Origin: Candidatus Mediterraneibacter norfolkensis
GTDB lineage: Bacteria > Bacillota > Clostridia > Lachnospirales > Lachnospiraceae
Direction of reading: 5' to 3'
Assembly (NCBI GenBank): GCA_019120615.1
Contig: DWUT01000060.1
Span: 1 to 57,624, forward strand
DNA: 57,624 bases
Part shown: one piece after another, positions 7,495 through 15,780 of the stretch
Layout: each line of letters begins with the position of its first letter
How positions within the stretch are numbered: the first letter of the stretch is position 1
The notes under the pieces: model-generated
The model's input: the letters and a program-made list of their open reading frames with translations, nothing else
Told to the model about the DNA's origin: nothing
The model's database searches: none
Position numbers and translations under genes: made by a program

Positions 7495-8190
7495 ATGGCG
7501 CTTTATGCGATCGGGGATTTTCATCTCTCCTTCACGGTCAACAAGCCTATGGACGTGTTTGGGAGTGAGTGGAAGAACCATGTGAAGAAAATTGAAAAAT
7601 ACTGGAATAAATATGTGAAGGAATCGGACACGGCGGTGATCACAGGAGATCATTCCTGGGGGCATAACCTGGAGGAGTGCCGGGAGGATCTGGAGTTTAT
7701 TGAGCGGCTTCCGGGGCGGAAGATCCTGCTCAGAGGTAACCACGATATGTTCTGGGACGCAAAGAAGACTGCAAAGCTCAATGAGCAGTTCAAGGGGAGA
7801 CTGTCTTTCCTTCAGAACAATTTTTATACCTATGAAACTTATGCGCTGGTAGGGACGAAAGGATACTGTTACGAAGGAAAGGATTCCTACGAGCATTTTG
7901 AGAAGATACGGAACCGGGAACTGGTGCGGCTCCGGGCATCCTTTGAGTCGGCGAGGGCAGCGGGGTACGAGAAATACGTCATGTTCCTGCATTATCCGCC
8001 CACCAGCATCGGTGAGACGAAGAGTGGATTTACCAGGATGGCGGAGGAGTATGGTGCGGAGCATGTGGTTTACTCCCACTGTCACGGGAAAGCAAGATAT
8101 GACGACAGTTTTCACGGCATGGTAAACGGGATCGACTATCACCTTGTGTCGTCGGACTACCTGAGATTCAGACCGGAAAGGATATTGTGA
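7495..8190 (+). CDS. Calcineurin-like metallophosphoesterase
   Basis: 231 residues from ATG 7495, chosen because AGGAGGCAGAGCGG lies just upstream and the family N-terminus 'MALYAIGDFHLS' begins there. Metal-ligand motifs are visible: 'GDFH' (Asp8, His10), 'GDHSWG' (Asp52), 'RGNHD' (Asn82, His83), 'FLHYPP' and 'YSHCHGKA'. The last His pair is SHxH rather than the usual GHxH, acceptable in this subfamily. The enzyme would hydrolyse phosphomono- or diesters in the cytoplasm; substrate unknown. It sits two bases before yaaA, which suggests co-translation. Confidence 0.8.
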   Translation: MALYAIGDFHLSFTVNKPMDVFGSEWKNHVKKIEKYWNKYVKESDTAVITGDHSWGHNLEECREDLEFIERLPGRKILLRGNHDMFWDAKKTAKLNEQFKGRLSFLQNNFYTYETYALVGTKGYCYEGKDSYEHFEKIRNRELVRLRASFESARAAGYEKYVMFLHYPPTSIGETKSGFTRMAEEYGAEHVVYSHCHGKARYDDSFHGMVNGIDYHLVSSDYLRFRPERIL

Positions 8191-8192
8191 GG

Positions 8193-8927
8193 ATGAAGAT
8201 CATTATTTCACCAGCGAAGAAAATGAATATAGATACGGACACTCTCGCACCGGAGGGAATGCCGGTGTTCCTGAAAGAAACGGAACAGCTCTTGGAGTGG
8301 ATGCGGCGGCTGTCTTTTGCGGAGGCGAAGGCGTTGTGGAAGTGCAATGACAAGATCGCGGAGCAGAACTATAAGCGGTTTCAGGAGATGGATCTGAGGA
8401 GGAATCTGACTCCGGCGGTGATCGCCTATGAGGGGATCCAGTATCAGTACATGGCTCCGGCAGTGTTTGGCGGGGCGGAGACAGATTATATCCGGGAACA
8501 TCTGCGGATCCTGTCAGGATTCTATGGCGTACTCAGACCCTTTGACGGCGTTGTGCCGTACCGGCTGGAGATGCAGGCGAAGGCGTCCGATGCGGGAGAC
8601 CTGTACCGGTTCTGGGGAGAGAAGCTGTACAGGGAGATAACAGATAAAGACGCGGTGATCCTGAACCTGGCATCCAAAGAATATTCCCGGTGTATCGAGA
8701 AATATCTTCAGTCGGAGGATGTATTTCTGACAGTGACCTTCGGGGAACTGATCGACGGGAAGGTGAAACAGAAGGGAACATTTGCGAAGATGGCCCGGGG
8801 CGAGATGGTCCGGTATCTGGCGGAGCATCAGGTGGAGGAACCGGCGGGGATCAAGGGGTTTGACCGGCTGGGTTACCATTTCGCGGAGGAACTGTCCACG
8901 GAGAAGGAGTATGTATTTTTAAAGTGA
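8193..8927 (+). CDS. yaaA: YaaA family peroxide-stress protein
   Basis: 244 residues beginning 'MKIIISPAKKMN', the hallmark N-terminus of YaaA (DUF328). Later family features are 'YRFWGEKL', 'NLASKEYS' and 'KGFDRLGYHF'. In E. coli YaaA lowers free iron during peroxide stress and related proteins bind DNA; the exact activity is unsettled. ATG 8193 is preferred over the in-frame GTG 8187, which would overlap the upstream stop. Closely coupled to the metallophosphoesterase gene. Confidence 0.9.
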   Translation: MKIIISPAKKMNIDTDTLAPEGMPVFLKETEQLLEWMRRLSFAEAKALWKCNDKIAEQNYKRFQEMDLRRNLTPAVIAYEGIQYQYMAPAVFGGAETDYIREHLRILSGFYGVLRPFDGVVPYRLEMQAKASDAGDLYRFWGEKLYREITDKDAVILNLASKEYSRCIEKYLQSEDVFLTVTFGELIDGKVKQKGTFAKMARGEMVRYLAEHQVEEPAGIKGFDRLGYHFAEELSTEKEYVFLK

Positions 8928-9012
8928 GCAGATAAAATGTGAACTGCAGCGATAAGATTACTGTTCTGTGGGAAAGAGAGACAGAAAGGCAAAGAGCAAA
9001 GGAGAAAAGGCT

Positions 9013-9999
9013 ATGAAAGTTCAGGAATTAAGGCAGATGCTCAGCGGCGCGGAGCGCAGTCTGGTTGAAAAAGCATTTGTTGAGAGTTATAAACAGCTTA
9101 AGAAATATCAGAAAGAAGAGGTGGATCTTCTGATCAGGGACATCTTGTCCGGGGAAAGTGAGAAATCTGGAGCAAAAAAAGGAAAACAGAGTTTTGAGGA
9201 ACTGGAAACGCAGATAGAAATGTTTCTTGAAAATGCAAAAGCGGGAAACTACTATGCACCGAATCGTGTTATTCCCAAAAGCCAGCGTCCAAAGTGGCGG
9301 TTTCTGGTGAAGGGATATATTAAAGAGCTGGAAAAAATCGCTCCGGACAGTGAACATTATGAAAGAGCGGCAGAACTTCTGCGGAAGATTTATTTATTGC
9401 TGTGCGAGGCGTGTAATTATTATCTGTTTTCGACAGAGGATGCTTTCCGGTCAGTGGGCTGGCAGCAGGATAAACTGTTCCATCTGCTGGTATCGAAGAC
9501 GTTCGGAAGCGGATTCAGCAAAGAGAATGTTGCGGAGATGACCGTTATGGCATGTACAGGCGGACTAAGCAGGGAAGCTCTTTATTACGGTCAGCAGGCG
9601 GCGCTTATTTCCGAACTGAAGACGAGCGATGTAAAGTATATGGCGATGGAAACAGCTAAGAAAGAGATTCAGGAACGGAAGGAGAAGCTGTCTGGTCTCG
9701 GAAAGTATGATCATCAGAGGTACTATCTGGAAGAAGAGATCAACAATTTTTGCGACCTGTTTCTTATGATTTCACTTTCACTGGCAGAGACGGAGTCAGG
9801 AGTGAAATTTTATTTTAGGAATAGTATAGAGCCTCGTAAAGAGATTATTTTATACCGTGCGCTTTGGGTGGCAGATATTATTGGCGATGATGAGGTGTGG
9901 AAGGAGATTTATAAATATGGTCTTTCTAAAAAGATAAAACCAAGAGATGAGTTGATAAGAAAATATCAGGAGAAAATCAACGGAAAGGATGAACCATGA
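9013..9999 (+). CDS. Conserved protein of unknown function, partner of the TPR/SEC-C gene
   Basis: 328 residues from ATG 9013, chosen because GGAGAAAAGGCT precedes it; an upstream GTG at 8968 would add a Lys/Arg-rich tail. Predicted soluble, highly charged and helical; a Lys-rich linker lies near residues 45-60, then '[16 protein letters not shown]'. No catalytic motif recognised. Its stop overlaps the start of the TPR/SEC-C gene by 4 bases (ATGA), so the two are translationally coupled and probably act together. Function unknown. Confidence 0.65.
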   Translation: MKVQELRQMLSGAERSLVEKAFVESYKQLKKYQKEEVDLLIRDILSGESEKSGAKKGKQSFEELETQIEMFLENAKAGNYYAPNRVIPKSQRPKWRFLVKGYIKELEKIAPDSEHYERAAELLRKIYLLLCEACNYYLFSTEDAFRSVGWQQDKLFHLLVSKTFGSGFSKENVAEMTVMACTGGLSREALYYGQQAALISELKTSDVKYMAMETAKKEIQERKEKLSGLGKYDHQRYYLEEEINNFCDLFLMISLSLAETESGVKFYFRNSIEPRKEIILYRALWVADIIGDDEVWKEIYKYGLSKKIKPRDELIRKYQEKINGKDEP

Positions 10000-11306
10000 T
10001 GAACAGGCTGATCAGAATAGAGAAAGAAGACTTCAGAGAAAGAGAAGAATACATGGAAGAGACAGAGCGTATCGCGCGCCAGTATGCACTGCCTCTTCAG
10101 GAGAAAGTAAGAGAAGCTTTCGAACTGTTAAGTGAAAGGGAGTATGAAAGGGCGGCAGGGTTGTGCTGCCAGATTCTCGATGAGGATGATACAAAGCCGG
10201 AGATTCGGCATATACTGGGAATCTGTTATTTTTCACTGGGTGATATGATGAGTGCGGCAATGGTATTTGGAGATCTTGCGGAGGAATACCCTGAAGAGCC
10301 GGATTACCATTTCACATATGGGATGGCGCTGCATGCAATGGGGGATTTTCATGGAGCAGTCCGAGAATTGCGTTCGATTTATCCTTTGGAAGAGTACCGT
10401 CCTTTTTATTTCACCGCCTATGGGGACAGCTTACAGGAAGTCGGACAGTTTAAGGAAAGCAGAGATATCTTTTATGAAGAAATAAAAAGATACGGAGAAA
10501 CCGGCGAGATCACCTCGGCGGAAATGCTGGACGGCGCTTTTCAGCATCTCCTCTATCTGGATGTATCGCTTCAAAACGGAAAATATGAGGACGATCTGAA
10601 TATATATTTTCGTTTCCTGGAAGAGACAGAGATGACGGAAGCAATGCAGGAGCATCTTGCATCGACGATCGTTTACCTTTCGACTCTTATGAGAAACAAG
10701 TGGTATTGCCCGCTTTTCCTGAAGCTGATCACACGTATCAGCGATAAAAATTATCTTGTGACAGAACACACCAGGGAATGCCTCGAGTCCGCTTATATCG
10801 CGTGGGAATCCTATGCGTTCCATGATGATGCAAAGGTAAGTAAAGTAATGGAAACAGGTATGAACCATATATATGATATGAAATATACTATCAAGGATGC
10901 GGTTTCTGAGGAGGAGCAGGAGCAGCTCAGAGAAGAGGGGCTTACCTGGGAATGGTATCTGTGCCGGTATATTCCGGAACATTGCGGGGAACTGGACTAT
11001 ATCAGAAAAACATATCCGCACAGTTACGAATGTTGTCGCGATTTTCTGGAAAAGGCAGAGAAAGACAGTGAAAAAACTGCAGACGAGATCCTGGAAAAAA
11101 TTGTGAATATGGAGAACCACAGATCAGCAGAGAATGTGCGAAAATTTTTGGAGGATAAGTACAGGGAGATCACTTCAGTAAAAAGGGCAGAGATTCATGT
11201 TACTGACGGAGAAGGGACATACAGAAGGGCGCAGGTCAAAGTGGGGAGGAATGATCCGTGTCCGTGCGGAAGCGGAAAGAAATATAAAAAGTGCTGCGGA
11301 AGGTAA
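9996..11306 (+). CDS. TPR protein with C-terminal SEC-C zinc motif
   Basis: 436 residues. Residues ~35-170 show tetratricopeptide-type helix pairs ('[20 protein letters not shown]', '[20 protein letters not shown]'). The last 20 residues are a SEC-C motif, '[17 protein letters not shown]', a C-x-C-x8-CC zinc site first described in SecA and found on many otherwise unrelated proteins, where it binds ribosomes or partner proteins. The gene overlaps its upstream partner by 4 bases. Likely a cytoplasmic adaptor; function unknown. ATG 9996 or 9999 could be used. Confidence 0.75.
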   Translation: MMNRLIRIEKEDFREREEYMEETERIARQYALPLQEKVREAFELLSEREYERAAGLCCQILDEDDTKPEIRHILGICYFSLGDMMSAAMVFGDLAEEYPEEPDYHFTYGMALHAMGDFHGAVRELRSIYPLEEYRPFYFTAYGDSLQEVGQFKESRDIFYEEIKRYGETGEITSAEMLDGAFQHLLYLDVSLQNGKYEDDLNIYFRFLEETEMTEAMQEHLASTIVYLSTLMRNKWYCPLFLKLITRISDKNYLVTEHTRECLESAYIAWESYAFHDDAKVSKVMETGMNHIYDMKYTIKDAVSEEEQEQLREEGLTWEWYLCRYIPEHCGELDYIRKTYPHSYECCRDFLEKAEKDSEKTADEILEKIVNMENHRSAENVRKFLEDKYREITSVKRAEIHVTDGEGTYRRAQVKVGRNDPCPCGSGKKYKKCCGR

Positions 11307-11338
11307 TGAAAATATCGATCTGCGAGGAGGAAAAGTTT

Positions 11339-12331
11339 ATGTATACAGCATCAGACAAAAGATATGAGAAAATGCTTTATAACCGCTGCGGAGAGAGCGG
11401 GCTGAAACTGCCTGCGGTCTCCCTGGGACTCTGGCACAACTTCGGGGATACGGGGAATTTCGAGAATATGCGCCAGATCTGCTTCACGGCGTTTGACAAC
11501 GGGATCACCCATGTTGACCTTGCCAATAATTACGGTCCCGAGCCCGGGAGCGCGGAGAAGAATTTCGGCAGGATCTTAAAGGAAGACCTGGGGCAGTACC
11601 GGGATGAAATGATCATCAGCACCAAGGCCGGCTATGATATGTGGGAGGGACCTTATGGAAACTGGGGCAGCAGGAAGTATCTTCTGGCGAGCCTTGATCA
11701 GAGTCTGAAGAGGATGGGACTGGAATACGTGGACATTTTCTATCATCATCGGATGGATCCGGAGACGCCGCTGGAGGAGACAATGGGCGCGCTCGCACAG
11801 GCGGTCCGGTCAGGCAAGGCGCTTTACGTGGGGCTCTCCAACTACGACGGTCCTACATTGAGAAGGGCGGAGGAAATACTGGATGAGATGCACTGCCCGT
11901 TTATCATCAACCAGAGCCGGTATTCCATTTTCGACCGGACTATAGAGGAAAACGGATTAAAGGATACGGCGGCGGAACTGAAAAAGGGGATCATCGCGTT
12001 CAGTCCGCTGGCGCAGGGACTTCTGACGAACCGTTACCTGAACGGGATTCCGGAGGACAGCAGGATCCGCACTGACGGACGTTTCCTGAAGAAAGAGGCG
12101 CTGACCGAGGAGAAGCTTCAGCAGATTCGGAACTTAAACGGTATCGCGGCCGGAAGGGGGCAGACTCTTGCGGAGATGGCGCTGAGCTGGGTGCTTCGTG
12201 ACGGGATAGTGACCAGCGTGCTGGTGGGAGCGTCGAGACCACAGCAGGTGCTTGATAATGTGAAATCGATCGAGAATCTGGAGTTTACGGAGGAGGAACT
12301 GAAGAAGATTGAGGAGGTTTTGATTCAGTAG
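11339..12331 (+). CDS. Aldo/keto reductase, YghZ/GpR-like
   Basis: 330 residues from ATG 11339, which follows GCGAGGAGGAAAAGTTT. The aldo/keto reductase tetrad is visible: Asp and Tyr in 'HVDLANNYGPEPGSAE', Lys in 'IISTKAGYDMW' and His in 'VDIFYHHRMDP'. 'GLSNYDGPTLRRAEE' and 'VLVGASRPQQVLDNV' (NADPH-binding end) are typical. Closest recalled relatives are YghZ-type L-glyceraldehyde-3-phosphate reductases, which detoxify aldehydes such as methylglyoxal with NADPH. The exact substrate is an inference. An earlier in-frame start at 11291 would overlap the SEC-C gene and lacks a family-like N-terminus. Confidence 0.85.
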   Translation: MYTASDKRYEKMLYNRCGESGLKLPAVSLGLWHNFGDTGNFENMRQICFTAFDNGITHVDLANNYGPEPGSAEKNFGRILKEDLGQYRDEMIISTKAGYDMWEGPYGNWGSRKYLLASLDQSLKRMGLEYVDIFYHHRMDPETPLEETMGALAQAVRSGKALYVGLSNYDGPTLRRAEEILDEMHCPFIINQSRYSIFDRTIEENGLKDTAAELKKGIIAFSPLAQGLLTNRYLNGIPEDSRIRTDGRFLKKEALTEEKLQQIRNLNGIAAGRGQTLAEMALSWVLRDGIVTSVLVGASRPQQVLDNVKSIENLEFTEEELKKIEEVLIQ

Positions 12332-12345
12332 AGGCGGTGAAGAAT

Positions 12346-12597
12346 ATGTGTGACGCATTAAGAGAATTATTTGCAGAGGAACTGGAAGAAAAATATCAGG
12401 CAGGTGAGAGTAAAGGCCGTCAGGAAGTCAGACGGGAAGGCAGACAGGAAGGACGCCGGGAAGGGCGACAGGAAGGGCGCAGCGAACTCAGCAGGCTGAT
12501 CCTGAAGCTGTCGGAAATGGGACGGACGGATGACATTGTCAAAGCTGCGGAAAATCCGGAGTATCAGGAGCAGCTTATGAAAGAACTGGGAGTGTAA
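12346..12597 (+). CDS. Small repeat-containing protein, resembles the tail of Rpn/PD-(D/E)XK proteins
   Basis: 83 residues from ATG 12346 (GAGGCGG upstream; GTG 12337 is an alternative). It has an N-terminal helix, a run of four Arg-Glu-Gly-Arg/Gln units ('GRQEGRREGRQEGR') encoded by near-identical 12-base repeats at about 12440-12482, then 'LILKLSEMGRTDDIVKAAEN'. As I recall, C-terminal tails of Rpn/PDDEXK_2 transposase-like proteins carry the same kind of Gln/Glu/Gly/Arg repeat and closing helix. The nuclease domain is absent, so this is either a stand-alone tail gene or a remnant. Confidence 0.5.
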   Translation: MCDALRELFAEELEEKYQAGESKGRQEVRREGRQEGRREGRQEGRSELSRLILKLSEMGRTDDIVKAAENPEYQEQLMKELGV

Positions 12598-12618
12598 ATT
12601 CTGGAAGAGGGAGCTGCT

Positions 12619-13086
12619 ATGAAGATAGAGAACACAAGAGCAGACCGGATCCTGGATCTTCTGGGCTGGATCCTGCTGATCGGGACACTTGCCTACCTGA
12701 TCCTGGGCTGGCCCTCGTTCCCGGATCAGATTCCCATGCATTATAACGGTGCAGGTGAGATCGACCGGTGGGGAGGAAAAGGGGAAAGCATTTTCATCGA
12801 AGTGATGATGTGGATACTCTATCTCGGGATCGGTGTAGTCGAGAAATATCCTCAGATCTGGAATACAGGAGTGGAAGTGACTGCGAAGAATAAAGAGAAG
12901 GTTTACCGGACGCTGAAATATATGCTTAAAACTCTGAAATTTTTGACAGCACTGATCTTTGCTTATCTGATCGTGAACAGTCTCCAGAGTGCTCCGCTTC
13001 CGGAATGTTTTACTCCTGCGGTCATGATCCTGGTATTCGGGGATATGGCATTCTGGCTGATCCGTCTGTTCAGGATAAAGAAATAA
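12619..13086 (+). CDS. DUF1648 membrane protein
   Basis: 155 residues with three or four hydrophobic segments (about residues 13-30, 57-73, 107-125, 130-148). The loop after the first segment, 'FPDQIPMHYNGAGEIDRWGG', is the signature of DUF1648, a domain found in SdpI-type immunity proteins and in stand-alone membrane proteins. Length is too short for full SdpI. Role unknown, perhaps envelope stress or regulation. ATG 12619 follows GGAAGAGGGAGCTGCT. Confidence 0.7.
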   Translation: MKIENTRADRILDLLGWILLIGTLAYLILGWPSFPDQIPMHYNGAGEIDRWGGKGESIFIEVMMWILYLGIGVVEKYPQIWNTGVEVTAKNKEKVYRTLKYMLKTLKFLTALIFAYLIVNSLQSAPLPECFTPAVMILVFGDMAFWLIRLFRIKK

Positions 13087-13100
13087 TGATCCGTAAATCG

Positions 13101-13140
13101 AGCCCGGCGCCGCACAGTTATCAGTGCGGTGCCGGGCTTT
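13101..13140. terminator. Bidirectional terminator between convergent genes
   Basis: A 15-base inverted repeat, AGCCCGGCGCCGCAC / GTGCGGTGCCGGGCT with one mismatch and an 8-base loop, lies between the convergent DUF1648 and superoxide dismutase genes. The T-run on the + side is short (TTT). Confidence 0.75.
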
Positions 13141-13181
13141 CATCGTCAGAAACATATAAGCTTCCGGACTTTTCCTGAATT

Positions 13182-13823
13182 TCACCGGAATTCCTCCGAC
13201 AGGGTCTCTCCTGTATATCGATTCTCCGCCATTCCCCAGTTCACTACCCGGAACCAGTCGTCGATATAGTCTGCCCGGAGATTATAATGCTTCAGGTAAT
13301 AGGCGTGCTCCCACACATCGATATTGAGGATGAGAGTCCGGGAGCGGATAAACGGCGTATTCTGATTCGCAGAGGTGACGATCTTCAGGCATCCCCGGTC
13401 CAGCACAAGCCATGCATAGCCGGAGCCGAAGACGGAGAGAGCTGCCTCTTTAAACTGTGCCCGGAAATTTTCCGGACTTCCGAACTGACAGGACATTGCC
13501 TTGAAGAGCCGGGGAGCTGAACAGGAAGAGCCCGGAGGAGTCATACTGTCAAAATAGAAACGATGATTGTATACCCCGCCTGCGCTATTGCGCAGCGGAG
13601 TCTGGAGATGGCAGGGGAGGCGGCGCCATATGGTGAGCAGTTCCTCCAGAGAGAACTTCTGAAGGGAGGGATTCTCCTCCAGAAACCGGTTGAGGTTGTC
13701 GATATAGGTCTGGAGATGGCGGTCGTGGTGCAGGTACATTGTCTCCTCGTCGATGAAGGGCTCAAGAGCGTCGTAAGAGTATGGGAGAGGTGTATTTATG
13801 AATGGATAATGGTTGTTTCTCAT
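13182..13823 (-). CDS. Iron/manganese superoxide dismutase
   Basis: 213 residues; converts superoxide to oxygen and hydrogen peroxide in the cytoplasm. All four metal ligands can be placed: His32 in 'YLHHDRHLQTY', His87 in 'GGVYNHRFYF', Asp169 and His173 in 'DVWEHAYYLKHY'. The 'VYNHRFYF' box resembles the Fe-type 'VWNHTFYW' form more than the Mn-type 'GHxNH'. Divergently transcribed from the methylase-TIR operon. Possible -10 TATACT at about 13850-13855 on the - strand without a clear -35. In an anaerobe it would serve oxygen tolerance. Confidence 0.85.
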   Translation of the reverse strand: MRNNHYPFINTPLPYSYDALEPFIDEETMYLHHDRHLQTYIDNLNRFLEENPSLQKFSLEELLTIWRRLPCHLQTPLRNSAGGVYNHRFYFDSMTPPGSSCSAPRLFKAMSCQFGSPENFRAQFKEAALSVFGSGYAWLVLDRGCLKIVTSANQNTPFIRSRTLILNIDVWEHAYYLKHYNLRADYIDDWFRVVNWGMAENRYTGETLSEEFR

Positions 13824-13898
13824 GGCAGATAGTTCCTAAAATGGCTTTCTAACAGTATATGACAGCAGAGAGGGAAGATATTCTGACAGAAGAAAGTA

Positions 13899-13922
13899 TG
13901 CAAATACAATATATGTATTGCA
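13899..13922. promoter_or_regulatory. Palindrome upstream of the methylase-TIR promoter
   Basis: TGCAAATACA-atata-TGTATTGCA, an inverted repeat with one unpaired A, ends 8 bases before the -35 box of the methylase-TIR promoter and lies between two divergent genes. The position fits an operator for a dimeric regulator. No cognate regulator gene is adjacent. Confidence 0.4.
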
Positions 13923-13930
13923 ATTCATAA

Positions 13931-13959
13931 TTGACATTTGATGGAGGTGATGTTATAGT
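13931..13959 (+). promoter_or_regulatory. Sigma-A type promoter of the methylase-TIR unit
   Basis: TTGACA (13931-13936), a 17-base spacer and TATAGT (13954-13959) sit 34 bases before the ATG at 13993. The match to the vegetative consensus is strong, so the unit should be transcribed constitutively unless the upstream palindrome is an operator. Confidence 0.75.
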
Positions 13960-13992
13960 TCCAGTAGAGAGGAATTAACAGGAGAGAAGGTT

Positions 13993-15780
13993 ATGCAGGA
14001 AAGGCAGCGATTAGAAGGAGTATGGAAGGAATTTCAGAGATGGATGCCAATGGAACAGATTTTCCGATTATCATTTCTGCTGGCATTTGCATGGTATTAC
14101 GGAGACAGGAAAGTAATACTGAGCTCTTCCGGTGCGATGACACTGGATACGCTTGAAAAGAGTTTAAGCGATATTCAGGGATATGATGTCCGTGTCGCGA
14201 TCAGAAGACAGGCAGAAAATGTAAATTGGCAGATGCTGGAAAAGCAGGAAGTATATCGGCTTCTGGTGGAAGAACTCGATATTTTTTCTGAATATTATGA
14301 GCATGGCGGCATACCGAGGAAAATGTTTTCCATTCTTCTTGATCTGGCGGGGACAGGAGGGAAATATGCTGTCACTCCCCCTGATGTAAGGAAATTGACG
14401 GCGGATCTTCTGGGAGGAAGAAAAGTGAGAAAGCTGGCGGACCTTTGCTGCGGAGGAGCAGGTCTGGGCCTGGAATTGTGGGACAGACTGCGGCAGAGAA
14501 ACCCGGAGATCAGTTTTCACGGGGAAGACTGTGACAGAGACCTGTGCGATATGGCGTGTCTCCATTATTATGCTTATGGCGTTCCCGCAGGGGAGATTGA
14601 AGAGAATGATGTTTTGGCGATCCCGGATCCGGGAGAAAATCAGATGTATGACATGATCGTGATGGATGTGCCAAGAGGACGCAATATCACAGAAGAGTTT
14701 GATTACAGAGATCCGAGGCTGCCTTTTTTCAGCAAGAAAAAGATATATACTGACTGGATATTTATTCAGGATGCACTATACCGGCTGAACCGGGATGGAA
14801 CGGCGGCTGTGATCGTGACTGCGGGGGCACTGATACGAAAGAATGAAGAGAAACTCCGGGAGCAGATCATAGTCAATGACTGGCTTGAAGCAGTGATCAC
14901 CCTGCCCAATAATTTGTATCCGAAAGATCATACCGGAACGGAATTGCTTATTTTTAATAAGAATAAGTACAGAAAGGGAAAAACGATCTTTATAGATATA
15001 AGCAGATACTGCCGGCAGACGGGACGGAACTTTTCTGAGATATCAGAAGAAGGAATCAGGCTTGCGGAAAAATCATTCTGGAAATTCGAGGAGATCAGCG
15101 AAGTGAGCGCCGTATGCGATCAGAAACAGATTGCGGAAAACGGATATTCATTTAAACCGATCCAGTACATACGCCATGAAGGGGAGATGGAACCCGGAAC
15201 CGGGATCAGACTGGGGGATATCGCACAGATTGTCAGGGGGGCTCAGGTCCTGAAAAAGACTGATCAGAGAGACGATGGAGATGCGTACTTTATCAATATC
15301 AAAGATATCCAAAATAATCAGGTCTTATATGAACAGGCAGACAGAGTCATAAGACAAAGTTCGGTATGTAAAGAAAAATTCAGGATACGTCAGGATGACA
15401 TTTTGCTGACCTCAAAAGGAACGATTCTGAAAGCGGCGGTCATATCGGAAGAGCCGCCGGAGTCCTACATCAGTGGGAATATTACACTGATCCGGATAGA
15501 CCAGAAAAAATATGATCCATATGTTTTATTTGAATACCTGATCTCTGCGCAGGGACAGATCGCATTGGAACGCATACAGTCAGGAACCACAATCCGGATA
15601 CTGAGTAATGCGAATCTGCAGGAGCTGATGGTCCCGGATTACAAATTGATTTCCATGAAGAAGATCGGGGAACAGCTTAAGAAAAATCAGGTGACATACT
15701 ACAGGGAGCTGCGTGAGGCAGAGAAACGTTTTACGAAGGAAAAAAACAGGCTTTTAGAAGAACTGGAGGATTTGAGATGA
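13993..15780 (+). CDS. HsdM-HsdS-like fusion with degenerate catalytic motif, coupled to a TIR protein
   Basis: 595 residues. Residues ~105-330 follow the N6-adenine methylase (HsdM) fold: 'GGKYAVTPPDVRKLTADLL', SAM motif I 'LADLCCGGAGLGLELW' (148-163), then 'AAVIVTAGALIRKNEEKLRE' and 'LEAVITLPNNLYP'. Motif IV, NPPF in active HsdM, reads 'MDVPRG' (224-229), losing the Asn and the aromatic residue. Residues ~403-555 look like one HsdS target-recognition domain ('IRLGDIAQIVRGAQVLKK' to 'LQELMVPDYKLIS'), followed by a coiled coil (560-595). No HsdR is nearby. GGAGAGAAGG precedes the ATG, and the stop overlaps the TIR gene by 4 bases. Inference: a DNA-binding, probably non-methylating sensor for the TIR effector. 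Whether it still binds SAM or methylates is unknown. Confidence 0.75.
   Translation: MQERQRLEGVWKEFQRWMPMEQIFRLSFLLAFAWYYGDRKVILSSSGAMTLDTLEKSLSDIQGYDVRVAIRRQAENVNWQMLEKQEVYRLLVEELDIFSEYYEHGGIPRKMFSILLDLAGTGGKYAVTPPDVRKLTADLLGGRKVRKLADLCCGGAGLGLELWDRLRQRNPEISFHGEDCDRDLCDMACLHYYAYGVPAGEIEENDVLAIPDPGENQMYDMIVMDVPRGRNITEEFDYRDPRLPFFSKKKIYTDWIFIQDALYRLNRDGTAAVIVTAGALIRKNEEKLREQIIVNDWLEAVITLPNNLYPKDHTGTELLIFNKNKYRKGKTIFIDISRYCRQTGRNFSEISEEGIRLAEKSFWKFEEISEVSAVCDQKQIAENGYSFKPIQYIRHEGEMEPGTGIRLGDIAQIVRGAQVLKKTDQRDDGDAYFINIKDIQNNQVLYEQADRVIRQSSVCKEKFRIRQDDILLTSKGTILKAAVISEEPPESYISGNITLIRIDQKKYDPYVLFEYLISAQGQIALERIQSGTTIRILSNANLQELMVPDYKLISMKKIGEQLKKNQVTYYRELREAEKRFTKEKNRLLEELEDLR

Noticed and set aside
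6712-8142. A 476-codon open frame on the - strand
   Set aside because: It is antisense to the Cof phosphatase and metallophosphoesterase genes, both of which have full sets of family motifs; its translation is Pro/Arg/His-rich without recognisable domains.
13182-13823. An inactive superoxide dismutase because the usual GGHxNH box is changed to GGVYNH
   Set aside because: The Fe-type enzymes carry a non-His residue at that place; the ligand His87 and the other three ligands are present.
13993-15780. An ordinary type I restriction-modification locus
   Set aside because: There is no hsdR, the M and S parts are fused in one chain with a single recognition domain, and the catalytic motif is degenerate.
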